Shown here piece by piece: positions 25,835-34,484 of a DNA stretch of 64,000 nucleotides (positions within the stretch are counted from its first letter, which is position 1; each line of letters begins with the position of its first letter). The position numbers and the translations under genes were made by a program. Under the pieces are notes generated by a model. The model saw only the letters and a program-made list of their open reading frames with translations. It had not been told where the DNA came from and ran no database searches. The DNA comes from Palleronia aestuarii (lineage in GTDB: Bacteria > Pseudomonadota > Alphaproteobacteria > Rhodobacterales > Rhodobacteraceae), in contig NZ_QKZL01000005.1 in assembly GCF_003253995.1 (NCBI RefSeq), positions 124,001 through 188,000 of the forward strand, given 5' to 3'.

Positions 25835-27194
25835 TCCGTTGGATCGCGGGGCCGTAGGGCGGACGGGCGAGCCCGATCGGGGCGAAACGCGAGCGGATGA
25901 CGACGCTGCGCGGCCGGGTGAAGCTGCGGAACCCTTCCTCGCCGTGATAGGCGCCCATCCCGCTTGCGCCGGCGCCGCCGAAGGGCAGGGAATGCACCGC
26001 CACGTGCAGGACGCTCTCGTTGACCATCGCCCCACCCGACCGGATCCGGCCCACCATCCGGTCGCAGGCCGCTTCGTCCTCGCCGTAGACATAGAGCGCG
26101 AGCGGGGTCGGCCGAGCGTTCACGAAGCCCGCCGCCGCTTCCGGCGTGTCGTAGGGCAGGATCGGCAGGATCGGTCCGAAGATCTCCTCCTGCATGAGCG
26201 GGCTCTCCGGATCGGGATCGACGACGGCCCAGGCGCCGAGGCGCGGGGGGTCTGGCATCTGCGCCATCAACGGAACCGCCTCGACCGCGTCCAGAAGCGC
26301 CTCGAGCCGGTCGCGGTCGGCGGGACGCGCGATAGCGGCGTAATCGGGGGATTCGGGATCGGGATAGAGCGTCGTCGCGGCGTCCTTGAGCGCCAAGACG
26401 TAGCGCGGGATCTCGGCCCGCGGCACCATGAGGTAATCGGGCGCCACGCAGGTCTGCCCTGCATTGAGAAGCTTGCCCGCCATGATCGAGACTGCCACAC
26501 GGTCGGGGTCGCTTTCGGGCAACGCGATGGCGGGCGACTTGCCGCCGAGTTCCAGGATCGTGGGCGTCAGGTTCTCCGCCGCTGCGGCGAGCACCTTGCG
26601 GCCGGTCTGGGTCGAGCCGGTGTAGAAGAGGCCGTCGAGCGGCATCCGCGCGAGCGCCGCCGCCACCTTCGTCCCGCCGGTCACGACGCGGACCCGCGCA
26701 CCCACCGCGCGGTGGACGACCTCCGCGAGAAGCTCCGCCGTGCGCGGCACGTGCTCGGAGGGGTGCAGGATCACGCGGTTGCCCCCCGCGAGCGCCGCGA
26801 CGAGCGGGACGAGGGCAAGCTGGACCGGGTAATTCCAAGGTGCGAGGATCCCCACCAGACCCAGCGGCACCCGTTCGACGCGCGCGCGCGACGGCAGGAA
26901 CTCGAGGGGCAGGACGACCCGCTTGGCCCGTGTCCAGCGCTTGAGCCGCCGCCGCGTCCAGCGGATGTTCTCGAGGACCATGGCGATCTCGGCAAGCATC
27001 GTCTCGACCCGCGGGCGGCCGCCGAAATCCGCGTCGATCGCCGCGGCGAAATCCTCGGCCGACGCGCGCAACTCTCGCGCGAGGGCATCGAGATGCCGCC
27101 GCCGGGCTGCGAGATCGAGCGGCGTTTCGTCCGGCGGTAGCCGGGATGCGGCGTCACGAAGAATATCGGGCAGATCGTGTTCCAAGTGGGACAA
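25812..27194 (-). CDS. Aldehyde dehydrogenase, coniferyl-aldehyde/diaponeurosporenal dehydrogenase-like
   Basis: The 460-residue protein has the ALDH catalytic set: N121 in PWNYP, E215 in LELGGKSP, C249 in NAGQTCVAP, and QEEIFGPILP near residue 330. The short length and C-terminal PFGGAGASGMGAYHGEEGFRSFTRPRSV place it in the coniferyl-aldehyde dehydrogenase-type branch, which includes CrtNc/AldH of staphyloxanthin-like pathways. The cofactor lysine of the usual KPSE motif is histidine here (HPSE, H144). The predicted start is TTG at 27194, with another TTG at 27185. It is convergent with and overlaps the sulfotransferase gene. It would oxidise the CrtP aldehyde to the C30 carboxylic acid. Confidence 0.82.
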   Translation of the reverse strand: MSHLEHDLPDILRDAASRLPPDETPLDLAARRRHLDALARELRASAEDFAAAIDADFGGRPRVETMLAEIAMVLENIRWTRRRLKRWTRAKRVVLPLEFLPSRARVERVPLGLVGILAPWNYPVQLALVPLVAALAGGNRVILHPSEHVPRTAELLAEVVHRAVGARVRVVTGGTKVAAALARMPLDGLFYTGSTQTGRKVLAAAAENLTPTILELGGKSPAIALPESDPDRVAVSIMAGKLLNAGQTCVAPDYLMVPRAEIPRYVLALKDAATTLYPDPESPDYAAIARPADRDRLEALLDAVEAVPLMAQMPDPPRLGAWAVVDPDPESPLMQEEIFGPILPILPYDTPEAAAGFVNARPTPLALYVYGEDEAACDRMVGRIRSGGAMVNESVLHVAVHSLPFGGAGASGMGAYHGEEGFRSFTRPRSVVIRSRFAPIGLARPPYGPAIQRIIRFLLR

Positions 27195-27269
27195 GCCTTT
27201 GCGACGGGGTTCTCCACCACGGGATATAGTGGGAATGGCGGTTGCGGCGATGACGGTCTGCTGCGGCGT

Positions 27270-28169
27270 TCAGAAGCGATTGACCGGGATCTTAAGGTAG
27301 GCACGGCCATCGGCCTCCGCATCCGGCAGGCGGCCGCCGCGGAGGTTGACCTGCAGCGCATGGAGCATTTGCGTCGGCAGGCCGAGGGTGGCGTCGCGGG
27401 CCTCGCGGGTCCGTATGTACTCCTCCTCCGAGGTACCATCGCCCAGGTGTTTGTTCGACGCCCGCTGCTCTCCGACCGTGCTTTCCCATTCCGGATCGTC
27501 CCGGTCGTCGGTTCCGTAATCGTGGCCGATGAAGATGCGGGTGTCGTCGGGGTGAGACAGGATCGTCATCAGCGACCCGTAGAGATCCCGCGCCGATCCG
27601 CCCGGAAAATCGCAGCGCGCGGTGCCCGCGTCGGGTTGCATGAAGGTGTCATGGGCAAAGATCGCATCGCCGATGACGTAGGTGACGGAGCCGAGCGTAT
27701 GGCCGGGGGAGAGGATGACCCGCGCGTCCAGTTCGCCGAGGGAGAACGTGTCGCCATCCGCCCAGAGGCGGTCGAAATCGGCACCGGGATCGAAGGCGTC
27801 CGGCAGATTGTAGAGATCGCGCCAGAGCGCCGCGATGTCGTGGACCTTCTCTCCGATGCCCATCGGCGCTCCGGTCTGCTCCTTCAGCCACGCCGCCGCC
27901 ATCAGGTGATCGGCATGTGGATGCGTGTCGAGGATCCAGGTGAGCTCCAGACCCTCCCGGTCGAGGAAATCGAGCATCCATAGACCGTGTTCCGTGGAGG
28001 TTCGCGCCGCCGCCGCGTCGAAGTTCAGCACCACGTCGATCAGTGCCGCCTGCTTCGTCGCCTCGCAGATGCAGATGTATTGGATCGAGCCCGTGACCGG
28101 CTCGTAGACGCCCACGACCCGGGGGCTCGCGGGGCCACGCGACGGGCTTTCCCTCGACAGGATGCTCAT
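27270..28169 (-). CDS. Metallo-beta-lactamase fold hydrolase, persulfide dioxygenase-like
   Basis: The 299-residue protein has the metal-binding motif H83-P-H85-A-D87-H88 in LDTHPHADHLMAA, SPGHTLGSVTYVIGD near residue 155, and IFIGHDYGTDDRDDPEWESTVGEQRASN near 215. The latter is characteristic of the ETHE1/BLH-like branch that includes persulfide dioxygenases and related hydrolases. No rhodanese domain is fused to it. It sits 75 bases upstream of the aldehyde dehydrogenase on the same strand but need not share its function. Sulfur-related function is the best guess; glyoxalase II-like activity is the alternative. Confidence 0.78.
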   Translation of the reverse strand: MSILSRESPSRGPASPRVVGVYEPVTGSIQYICICEATKQAALIDVVLNFDAAAARTSTEHGLWMLDFLDREGLELTWILDTHPHADHLMAAAWLKEQTGAPMGIGEKVHDIAALWRDLYNLPDAFDPGADFDRLWADGDTFSLGELDARVILSPGHTLGSVTYVIGDAIFAHDTFMQPDAGTARCDFPGGSARDLYGSLMTILSHPDDTRIFIGHDYGTDDRDDPEWESTVGEQRASNKHLGDGTSEEEYIRTREARDATLGLPTQMLHALQVNLRGGRLPDAEADGRAYLKIPVNRF

Positions 28170-28235
28170 GGACCGCCTCCGTTCTTTCCGGTTCGAACCT
28201 AAGGGGTTCGCGCGGATCGCGCCAGACGCCCGGCG

Positions 28236-29183
28236 CTACTTCACGCCGCTCGCGAAATCGGAGGAGACGAAGAGCCGCTGGAGCGCCAGGAAGACGACGA
28301 TCACGGGCAGGATCGAGATGGCGAGTGCGGCCTGTTGCAGCGATTTCTGCTCGAGGTTCTCGAACGCGCCCTGCAACAGGTAGATGCCCACCGGCAGCGT
28401 CTGCAACTCGGGCGCGGAGCGGGTCACGGTCATCGTCCAGATGAACTCGTTCCAGTGATAGACGAAGGAGAAGAGCGTCAGCGTCGCGATGGCGGGCTTG
28501 ACGAGGGGCAGCATGATCGAGCGAAAGATGCGGTATTCCGACGCCCCGTCGAGCCGCGCGGCCTCCATCAGGTCGTCGGGGATCCCTATGAAGAACTGCC
28601 GCATGAGGAACACCCCGTACCACGTCACGACGAAGGGCAGGCAGAGCGCCGCGTAGGTCCCGAGCAGCCCCGATCCGCCCTGTCCGGCGATGTCGTTGCC
28701 GCCCATGAGCGGCGCGAAGCGCAGGATGAAGAAGATCGGGATGATGAAGAGGAAGAAGGGAAACATCTGCGCGCCCACGACGAGACGGAAGATCGATGCC
28801 CGGCCCGCGAAGTCGTACTTGGCCAGCGCATAGCCCGCCGTGACGGAGGTCGCGACCTGCGCCGCGGTGATGAGCCCCGTGACGATCACCGAATTGGCGA
28901 ACCATGTCCGCATCGGCAGTTCCGCGAAGACACGGGCATAGACGCCCCATTGCGGCTCCGCCGGGAAATAGCGCGGCGGGCTCGCGTAGACGTCCGCGGG
29001 GCCACGGAGTGCGCCGACGAACATGTCCGCGAAGGGCAGGATCATGACGAGCGCGCCCAGGGCGAGGGCCACGTATTTGAGTACGCCACCCGCTCGCCGG
29101 CCCATGCCGCGCGGGGCCACGACGCGCGCCTCCGCCGCGACCTCGGCGCGCTCGCCCGCGACGAGGGGATCGGAGGCGGTCAT
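28236..29183 (-). CDS. Carbohydrate ABC transporter permease (MalG/UgpE family)
   Basis: From the ATG at 29183 the protein is 315 residues with six membrane helices and a 35-residue cytoplasmic N-terminus. The EAA loop reads GIPDDLMEAARLDGASEYRIFRSIMLPLVKPAIATL. It overlaps the partner permease gene by four bases (ATGA). A longer upstream frame to 29687 lies inside that gene and is not coding. With the other permease and the binding protein it forms a sugar importer, but no ATPase gene accompanies the set. Confidence 0.9.
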   Translation of the reverse strand: MTASDPLVAGERAEVAAEARVVAPRGMGRRAGGVLKYVALALGALVMILPFADMFVGALRGPADVYASPPRYFPAEPQWGVYARVFAELPMRTWFANSVIVTGLITAAQVATSVTAGYALAKYDFAGRASIFRLVVGAQMFPFFLFIIPIFFILRFAPLMGGNDIAGQGGSGLLGTYAALCLPFVVTWYGVFLMRQFFIGIPDDLMEAARLDGASEYRIFRSIMLPLVKPAIATLTLFSFVYHWNEFIWTMTVTRSAPELQTLPVGIYLLQGAFENLEQKSLQQAALAISILPVIVVFLALQRLFVSSDFASGVK

Positions 29184-30067
29184 GTCGCCCGCTCCTTCAG
29201 TGCGCGGAATTGCAGCAGCGAGATCACCCCGATTATGACGAAAAGGATCAGGGCGCCCGCCGACGCGCGCCCCATCCTCAGATCCTCGAACGCCATGCGG
29301 TAGGTGTAGAGCGCCGTGACTTCGGTCGCACCGCGCGGCCCGCCGCCGGTCATGGCGAGGATGAGGGCGAAGAAGCCCATGCCGGTAATGAAACTCGTGA
29401 TCGTGACGAAGATGAAGGCGGGCCGGATCATCGGCAGCGTGACGCTCCAGAGCGTCCTCGTCGCGCCCGCCCCGTCGAGCGTCGCGGCGTCGTAGATCTC
29501 CTGGTCCACCGCCTCGAGCGCGGCGGAGAAGACGAGCATGTTCTTGCCCGCGTCGTACCAGACCATGACCATCACGACGGAGATCATCGCCATCACCGGA
29601 TCGGTGAGCCAGTCGGGCCCCCGCAGCCCCGCCATCCCGAGGAGGCGGTTGACGAGACCGTAGCGGTCGTCGAGCACGAACTGCCACAGATAGGCGATCG
29701 CTACGATGTTGGTGAGTTGCGGCAGGTAGTAGACCGAGCGCCAGACGGCCTTGCCCCGCGCCCGGCTGAACACGAAGGCGAGGCCGAGCGCGAGCGGCAC
29801 GCCCGCGACGACGAACCCGAAGGCGAAGACGAAGGTGTTGAGGATCGTCGCCCAGAAGGTCGTGTCCCGCGTCAGCAGGTACTCGAACTGCCTCAGGCCG
29901 ACCCAGTCGGGCGTGCCGAGCGGGTTCCAGCGCGTGAAGGACAGATAAACCGAGAACCCCAGCGGCAGGACGAAGAAGAGGGCCGCGAAGACGAGAAGCG
30001 GCGACAGGAACAGCCAGGGCGCCCAGCCGCCCCCGGCCGGATCGAATTCCTTCGGGCGGCGCTCCAT
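29180..30067 (-). CDS. Carbohydrate ABC transporter permease (MalF/UgpA family)
   Basis: The 295-residue permease starts MERRPKEFDPAGGGWAPWLFLSPLLVFAALFFVLPLGFSVYLSFTRW. Its EAA loop is LEAVDQEIYDAATLDGAGATRTLWSVTLPMIRPAF. The ATG at 30067 lies 4 bases after the binding-protein stop. It pairs with the downstream MalG-type permease to form the channel. Confidence 0.9.
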   Translation of the reverse strand: MERRPKEFDPAGGGWAPWLFLSPLLVFAALFFVLPLGFSVYLSFTRWNPLGTPDWVGLRQFEYLLTRDTTFWATILNTFVFAFGFVVAGVPLALGLAFVFSRARGKAVWRSVYYLPQLTNIVAIAYLWQFVLDDRYGLVNRLLGMAGLRGPDWLTDPVMAMISVVMVMVWYDAGKNMLVFSAALEAVDQEIYDAATLDGAGATRTLWSVTLPMIRPAFIFVTITSFITGMGFFALILAMTGGGPRGATEVTALYTYRMAFEDLRMGRASAGALILFVIIGVISLLQFRALKERAT

Positions 30068-30071
30068 CGGG

Positions 30072-31322
30072 TCAGTAGAACTCGAAGAGGATATCCTCGA
30101 CCTCGACATCAAGCCCGGAAAGCGCCGGCTCCGGTTCCGCCTCGCCGGCCATCACGCGCTCGATCGTCTGCGCCATCATTCCCTCGATCTCCGCCGATTG
30201 CATGACGTTGGGCTGGCTGATCGCGCGTCCCTCGGCCAGGGCCGCGACGAAGGGCGCGGTAAAGGCGTCGGGCTCGGGCAGGGCGGCGTTGTCGGCCTCG
30301 TTCGCCGTCAGGGCGCCGAGGCCCGCGAGCATTTCCCCCATGCAGGACGGCCCGCCGTCACGCGGTTCGTTGAGATGGCGGACGAGCGCCCATGCCTCCT
30401 CCGGTCGGTCGCTGTTGCTGTCCACGCCCATGAAGAAGGCGTATTGGAGCGTGCGCCATTCCTCTCCCATCGGGATGGCGCTCGCCACCACGTCCTGTGC
30501 AAAGGCGTCGCCGAACCCCGCCGCGATCTCGCTCTTGAACCAGTTCGCCATGATCATCATGCCGATCCCGCCCGCAGGGAAATCGTAGGCGTCGACGGAA
30601 AGATCGGTGATGTCGTCCTGCGTCAGGCCGGCCATGAGCGAAAGCGCATCCACGGCTTCGGGACTTTCGAAGTTCGCCTCGGCGAAATCCTCGGAATAGG
30701 GCGTCCCGCCTTCGGAATAGAGCAGTGCGTAGAACGGATGGACGAAGCCCGCGCCCGAGGAGCTGTCGGCTATCGCGAATCCCGCATTCTCGATCCGGCC
30801 TTGCGCATTGCGCGTCGTGACGGCCTCGGCCACTTCCCTGAGCTCGTCCCAGGTCGCGGGCGGCGCGTCGTAGCCCGCCTCGCGCAGGAGAGCCATGTTG
30901 GAGACGAGGAGATACGCGCTCACCTCCGTCGGCACGCCCCAGAGCGTGCCGTCGATCGTCGCCGCATCGACCGTGCCCTCCGCGTAGCTGTCGGTGACGA
31001 AGGAGACGAGATCGTCGGGCGGCGTGTCGAGCACGCCGTTATCGACCATCTGCGCGGCCCATATCGAGTAGAGGTTGTAGATGTCGGGAGATTGCCCGCC
31101 GAGCCGTCCGGTCAGCACGGTCTGGAGATAGTCGCGATAGCTGATCTGCTGGTACTGCGCCGTCACCCCGTCGGCATCGTATTCTTCGAGGCAGGCCAGG
31201 AGCGGTGCGGCCTGTTCCTGCGTGTAGTGCATCGCGACGGTGAGCGGGGCGTCCTGCGCCACGGCGGCGAGCGATGTACCCGCCGTCACGAGCGTGGCGG
31301 CGATGATGGTCCGATGCGGCAT
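30072..31322 (-). CDS. Extracellular solute-binding protein, sugar ABC type (family 1)
   Basis: The 416-residue protein has a signal peptide (TIIAATLVTAGTSLAAVAQ) and a family 1 sugar-binding fold: LTVAMHYTQEQAAPLLACLEEY, then YQQISYRDYLQTVLTGRLGGQSPDIYNLYSIWAAQMV and GTLWGVPTEVSAYLLVSN. The ATG at 31322 is preceded at about 7 bases by GGGGGAA, which favours it over an ATG seven codons upstream. It is the first gene of the binding protein-permease-permease operon. The 249 bases upstream, to the FAD oxidase gene, show no gene. The sugar is unknown. Confidence 0.88.
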   Translation of the reverse strand: MPHRTIIAATLVTAGTSLAAVAQDAPLTVAMHYTQEQAAPLLACLEEYDADGVTAQYQQISYRDYLQTVLTGRLGGQSPDIYNLYSIWAAQMVDNGVLDTPPDDLVSFVTDSYAEGTVDAATIDGTLWGVPTEVSAYLLVSNMALLREAGYDAPPATWDELREVAEAVTTRNAQGRIENAGFAIADSSSGAGFVHPFYALLYSEGGTPYSEDFAEANFESPEAVDALSLMAGLTQDDITDLSVDAYDFPAGGIGMMIMANWFKSEIAAGFGDAFAQDVVASAIPMGEEWRTLQYAFFMGVDSNSDRPEEAWALVRHLNEPRDGGPSCMGEMLAGLGALTANEADNAALPEPDAFTAPFVAALAEGRAISQPNVMQSAEIEGMMAQTIERVMAGEAEPEPALSGLDVEVEDILFEFY

Positions 31323-31571
31323 GGTCTGTTCCCCCGAATGCAACCGGGCGGCCTGACGGGCCCGTGAAGCATTGTCAGGCTAGGAGGTGTTCACCGGCCG
31401 GTCGACATAAATCCTGCGCGCGGGATTGTCGCAGGCAGCGTGGGACACGCGCCGATGCGAAGGCGTCGATCGGCCCGGACCTTCGTTTGGCAACCGTCAC
31501 ATTCCGGATTGGCTCATGATCGAGATATCACGAAGGGATCAACCAGCTGCCGAAGATGCCGGTCGGCGATC

Positions 31572-32738
31572 CTATTGCTGGGCGGGCCGGCGCGGTGAGT
31601 GGGGGGTGCCATAGCTCGTCTCGTCGAGGAACCGCTCGATCCGGAAATCGTCGAGCTCGGCCTGCCTCTCGCCCAGAAGTTCCGCGGCGACCGCCTCCCC
31701 GAGGTAAGGGGCGAGCGTCACGCCCGAATGCGTTGCGACGATGTAGAGCCACGAGAGGTTCGGCGCGGGCCCCGCGATCGTCCGCCCGTCGCGGGGCATC
31801 ACGCGCTGTCCCACGACAAGCTCGTCGATCCGCGCGGCTTCGGCGTTGCGCACCAGGCGCTGGAGCCGCGCGACGAAGGTGGCCGCGAGGTCGGATCGCG
31901 TGTCAGGGACCGCTCCCGGATCGGCGGTCGCGTCGAGGTCGAGCGCCTGCAGGAGGAGCCGCCCACCGCCCGCCGGACGGATATGGAGCGAGGGCGCGGT
32001 CACGAGCCGCGTCAGGCGCACGGGCAGCGGATTGGTCGTCGCGAGATAGCCCACGGTGATGTCGCCCGGCTCGGCAAAGGCATGGAGCGGCACGTCGATG
32101 CCTGCGAGCGCGGCCAGGGCGGGCGTCCACCGCCCGGCGGCCGAGACGACCTTGTCGGCCCGAATGGCGGTCCCGTCGGCGAGCGTCACCTCGCTACCCC
32201 CTTCGCTCGCGCGCAAACCGACGACGTTTTGCCCGGGCCCGGTCCGGATCTCGGCGCCCGCCTCGCGCGCCTGCCCGAGAAGAGCGGCGAGATAGGCGGC
32301 CGGATAGGCATGCGCCTCGCGCGGGTAGTGGACGATGAGACGCGCCTCGTCCGGAACGATCACGTCGGGCAGCAGGGTACGGGCCTTTTCCGCGTCGATC
32401 TCTTCCGCCGGATAGCCGCGTTCGCGATGCATCTCCATCCGCCGGGCGAGATCGGTGCGATGGGGCTCCTCCACGGCGATCTCGACATGGCCGCCGCGAT
32501 GGAGCCACCCCGCGTCGCCCTCGGGCGAGAGCCGGTGATGCGCCTCGAGCCCGGCGCGGTTCAGATCGAAATAGGCGCGCGGCTCCTTCCCGTTGGCATT
32601 CACCCAGGCATAGGACGTCGCCGTCGTGCCGGTGCCGGGTGCCGATCGGTCGACGAGGACGACCTCCGCTCCCTTCCGCGCGAGCCCGGCCGCGATCGAG
32701 ACCCCGATCATGCCCGCCCCGATAACGACGATCTTCAT
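31572..32738 (-). CDS. FAD-dependent oxidoreductase, DadA-like
   Basis: The 388-residue protein has an N-terminal FAD motif (MKIVVIGAGMIGVSIAAGLARKGAEVVLVDRSAPGTGTTATSYAW), a mid-region KVVSAAGRWTPALAALAG, and a C-terminal VGQRVMPRDGRTIAGPAPNLSWLYIVATHSGVTLAPYLGEAVA. These are typical of DAO-fold D-amino acid dehydrogenases and related amine or imino-acid oxidases. The start at 32738 is chosen because the FAD motif begins there. It stands alone between the sugar ABC operon and the TetR gene on the same strand. Substrate unknown. Confidence 0.82.
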   Translation of the reverse strand: MKIVVIGAGMIGVSIAAGLARKGAEVVLVDRSAPGTGTTATSYAWVNANGKEPRAYFDLNRAGLEAHHRLSPEGDAGWLHRGGHVEIAVEEPHRTDLARRMEMHRERGYPAEEIDAEKARTLLPDVIVPDEARLIVHYPREAHAYPAAYLAALLGQAREAGAEIRTGPGQNVVGLRASEGGSEVTLADGTAIRADKVVSAAGRWTPALAALAGIDVPLHAFAEPGDITVGYLATTNPLPVRLTRLVTAPSLHIRPAGGGRLLLQALDLDATADPGAVPDTRSDLAATFVARLQRLVRNAEAARIDELVVGQRVMPRDGRTIAGPAPNLSWLYIVATHSGVTLAPYLGEAVAAELLGERQAELDDFRIERFLDETSYGTPHSPRRPAQQ

Positions 32739-32837
32739 CCGACTGCTCCCGCTGCACCGATCCAGGGCCATCTGTACCGCCCACGACGGCATTGTCGAAC
32801 CCTCTCCGTTCCCGGCGCGGTGACGGCTATCTCCACC

Positions 32838-33491
32838 TTACGTGCGAGGTCTGAGCCAGAGCAGGATCATGTCCGACGCTTCCTCGGCCTGGCGGTCGAG
32901 CCAGTCGTCGTCGATCGGCAGCTGGAACACCGCGCGAAGCGTGTGCACGTTCGAGACCGGAAACCAGCACAGCGACGCGATGAAGACATAGACCTCCCGC
33001 GGGTCGAGGCCGTCGCGGAACGAGCCCGCGGCCACGCCCCGGCGCAGCAGCACGTCGAGTTGCTTGACCAGCACCGATTGCACCCCGGCCGCATCGTGGA
33101 TGCGACGGATGGTTTCGCCGCCGCGCAGGTTCTCGGTGTTCAGCATGGTGATGAACCACGGTTTCTCGCGGAAATGGTGCGTCGTGAACCGCACCAGCGC
33201 CCGGATCGCGTCGTCGGGCGCGAGGGCGTCGAGCGCCAGATGCTGCTCTCCCTCGCGGATCTGGACATAGGCCTCGGTCAACGCGGCGGCATAGACCGCG
33301 TCCTTGTCCCCGAAATAATCGTAGATCATCGGCTTGCTGATCCCGGCCGCCTGCGCGATGCGGTCGATCCGGGCGCCGGAATGCCCGTGCGTCGAGAATT
33401 CCTCGAGCGCGGCCTGCAGGATCAGCTTGCGCGAGCGCTCGGCATCGCGGCGCCGGGTCTTCGGTGAGCGCTTCGCGTTTCCGTCCTTCAT
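32838..33491 (-). CDS. TetR family transcriptional regulator
   Basis: From the ATG at 33491 the protein is 217 residues. The DNA-binding domain reads RKLILQAALEEFSTHGHSGARIDRIAQAAGISKPMIYDYFGDKDAVYAAAL, a typical TetR helix-turn-helix. The C-terminal half (HHFREKPWFITMLNTENLRGGETIRRIHDAAG) resembles TetR proteins that control catabolic operons. It lies 165 bases downstream of the sugar isomerase gene on the same strand and is the nearest regulator to two operons that share a palindromic site at 36812-36836 and 42069-42105. It is the best candidate to bind those sites, but this is inference. Confidence 0.88.
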   Translation of the reverse strand: MKDGNAKRSPKTRRRDAERSRKLILQAALEEFSTHGHSGARIDRIAQAAGISKPMIYDYFGDKDAVYAAALTEAYVQIREGEQHLALDALAPDDAIRALVRFTTHHFREKPWFITMLNTENLRGGETIRRIHDAAGVQSVLVKQLDVLLRRGVAAGSFRDGLDPREVYVFIASLCWFPVSNVHTLRAVFQLPIDDDWLDRQAEEASDMILLWLRPRT

Positions 33492-33656
33492 GATCTGTCT
33501 CCGCACGAGGCAATGGCGGACAAGGTACCGGGAGTCTCGGCCAAGCGCAAAGACTAGCGGGCCCGGCGAAGCGGGGCGAAAGCCCCACCTGCCGCCCCTG
33601 ATCGGGATCCAGGGCAGTCCGAGGGCGGCGCCCCGCCCCGGCTCTAGGCACGGCGT

Positions 33657-34484
33657 CTAGCAGGCGGTCGCGCCGCGCTCCACGATCGTCGCGAGAACCT
33701 CGTCCGCGTCCCGCCGCCACCAATCGTGCTCCGAGAAGATCTCGACCTCGTTCAGCCCGTCGAACCCCTGCGCCTCCACCAGACCGCGCAGGCGGGCGAT
33801 GTCGATCACCCCGTCCCCCATCATGCCGCGATCGGTCAGAAGGTCGCGCGTGGGCACCAGCCAATCGCAGATATGGAAGGCCATCAGGCGTTCCTTCCCG
33901 GCGCGGGCGATCTGCGCCTCGACATCGGGATCCCACCATACGTGATAGACGTCGAGCGCGCAGCCGATCCCGGGCCCGAGGCGGTCGCAGATATCGAGCG
34001 CCTGGCCCATCGTGCTGATCGCCGCGCGGTCGGCGGCGTACATCGGATGCAGCGGCTCGATGGCCACGGGGACATTGGCCGCGCGCGCGTGGTCGAGCGT
34101 GGAGGCGAGACCCTCCTCGATCAGGGACCGGGCGGCGGGAAGGTCCCGCGATCCCGCGGGCAATCCGCCCACGACCATGACGAGGCAATCGGCGCCCAAG
34201 GCCGCCGCCTCGTCCACCGCGCGGCGATTGTCGTCGATCACCGCCTGATCGAGGCGGCCCGAAGCGGTGTACCATCCTCCCCGGCAAAGGCCGGAGACGC
34301 GCAGTCCGGCGTCGCGGATCGCCGTCGCCGCGGCCTCCACGCCCATCTCGTGCAGCTTGTCGCGCCAGGGCGAGATCCCGGCGATGCCGTGCCGCGCGCA
34401 TCCCTCGATGCATTGCGCAAGCGACCATTGCGCGCGCACCGTCGCGGTGTTGAGCGACAGCCGCTCCGGCCCGATACCGCTCAT
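33657..34484 (-). CDS. Sugar phosphate isomerase/epimerase family protein (xylose isomerase-like TIM barrel)
   Basis: The 275-residue protein belongs to the AP-endonuclease-2-like TIM barrel family. Metal-site segments include VAIEPLHPMYAADRAAISTMGQAL, GCALDVYHVWWDP, MAFHICDWLVPTRDLLTDRGMMGDGVIDI, and NEVEIFSEHDWW near the C-terminus. Such enzymes isomerise, epimerise or dehydrate sugar derivatives. The start ATG overlaps the DUF993 stop as ATGA, so it is the last gene of the Gfo/Idh-DUF993-isomerase operon. A gap of 165 bases follows, with only a small GGGGC-GAAA-GCCCC hairpin (33573-33586). Confidence 0.85.
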   Translation of the reverse strand: MSGIGPERLSLNTATVRAQWSLAQCIEGCARHGIAGISPWRDKLHEMGVEAAATAIRDAGLRVSGLCRGGWYTASGRLDQAVIDDNRRAVDEAAALGADCLVMVVGGLPAGSRDLPAARSLIEEGLASTLDHARAANVPVAIEPLHPMYAADRAAISTMGQALDICDRLGPGIGCALDVYHVWWDPDVEAQIARAGKERLMAFHICDWLVPTRDLLTDRGMMGDGVIDIARLRGLVEAQGFDGLNEVEIFSEHDWWRRDADEVLATIVERGATAC

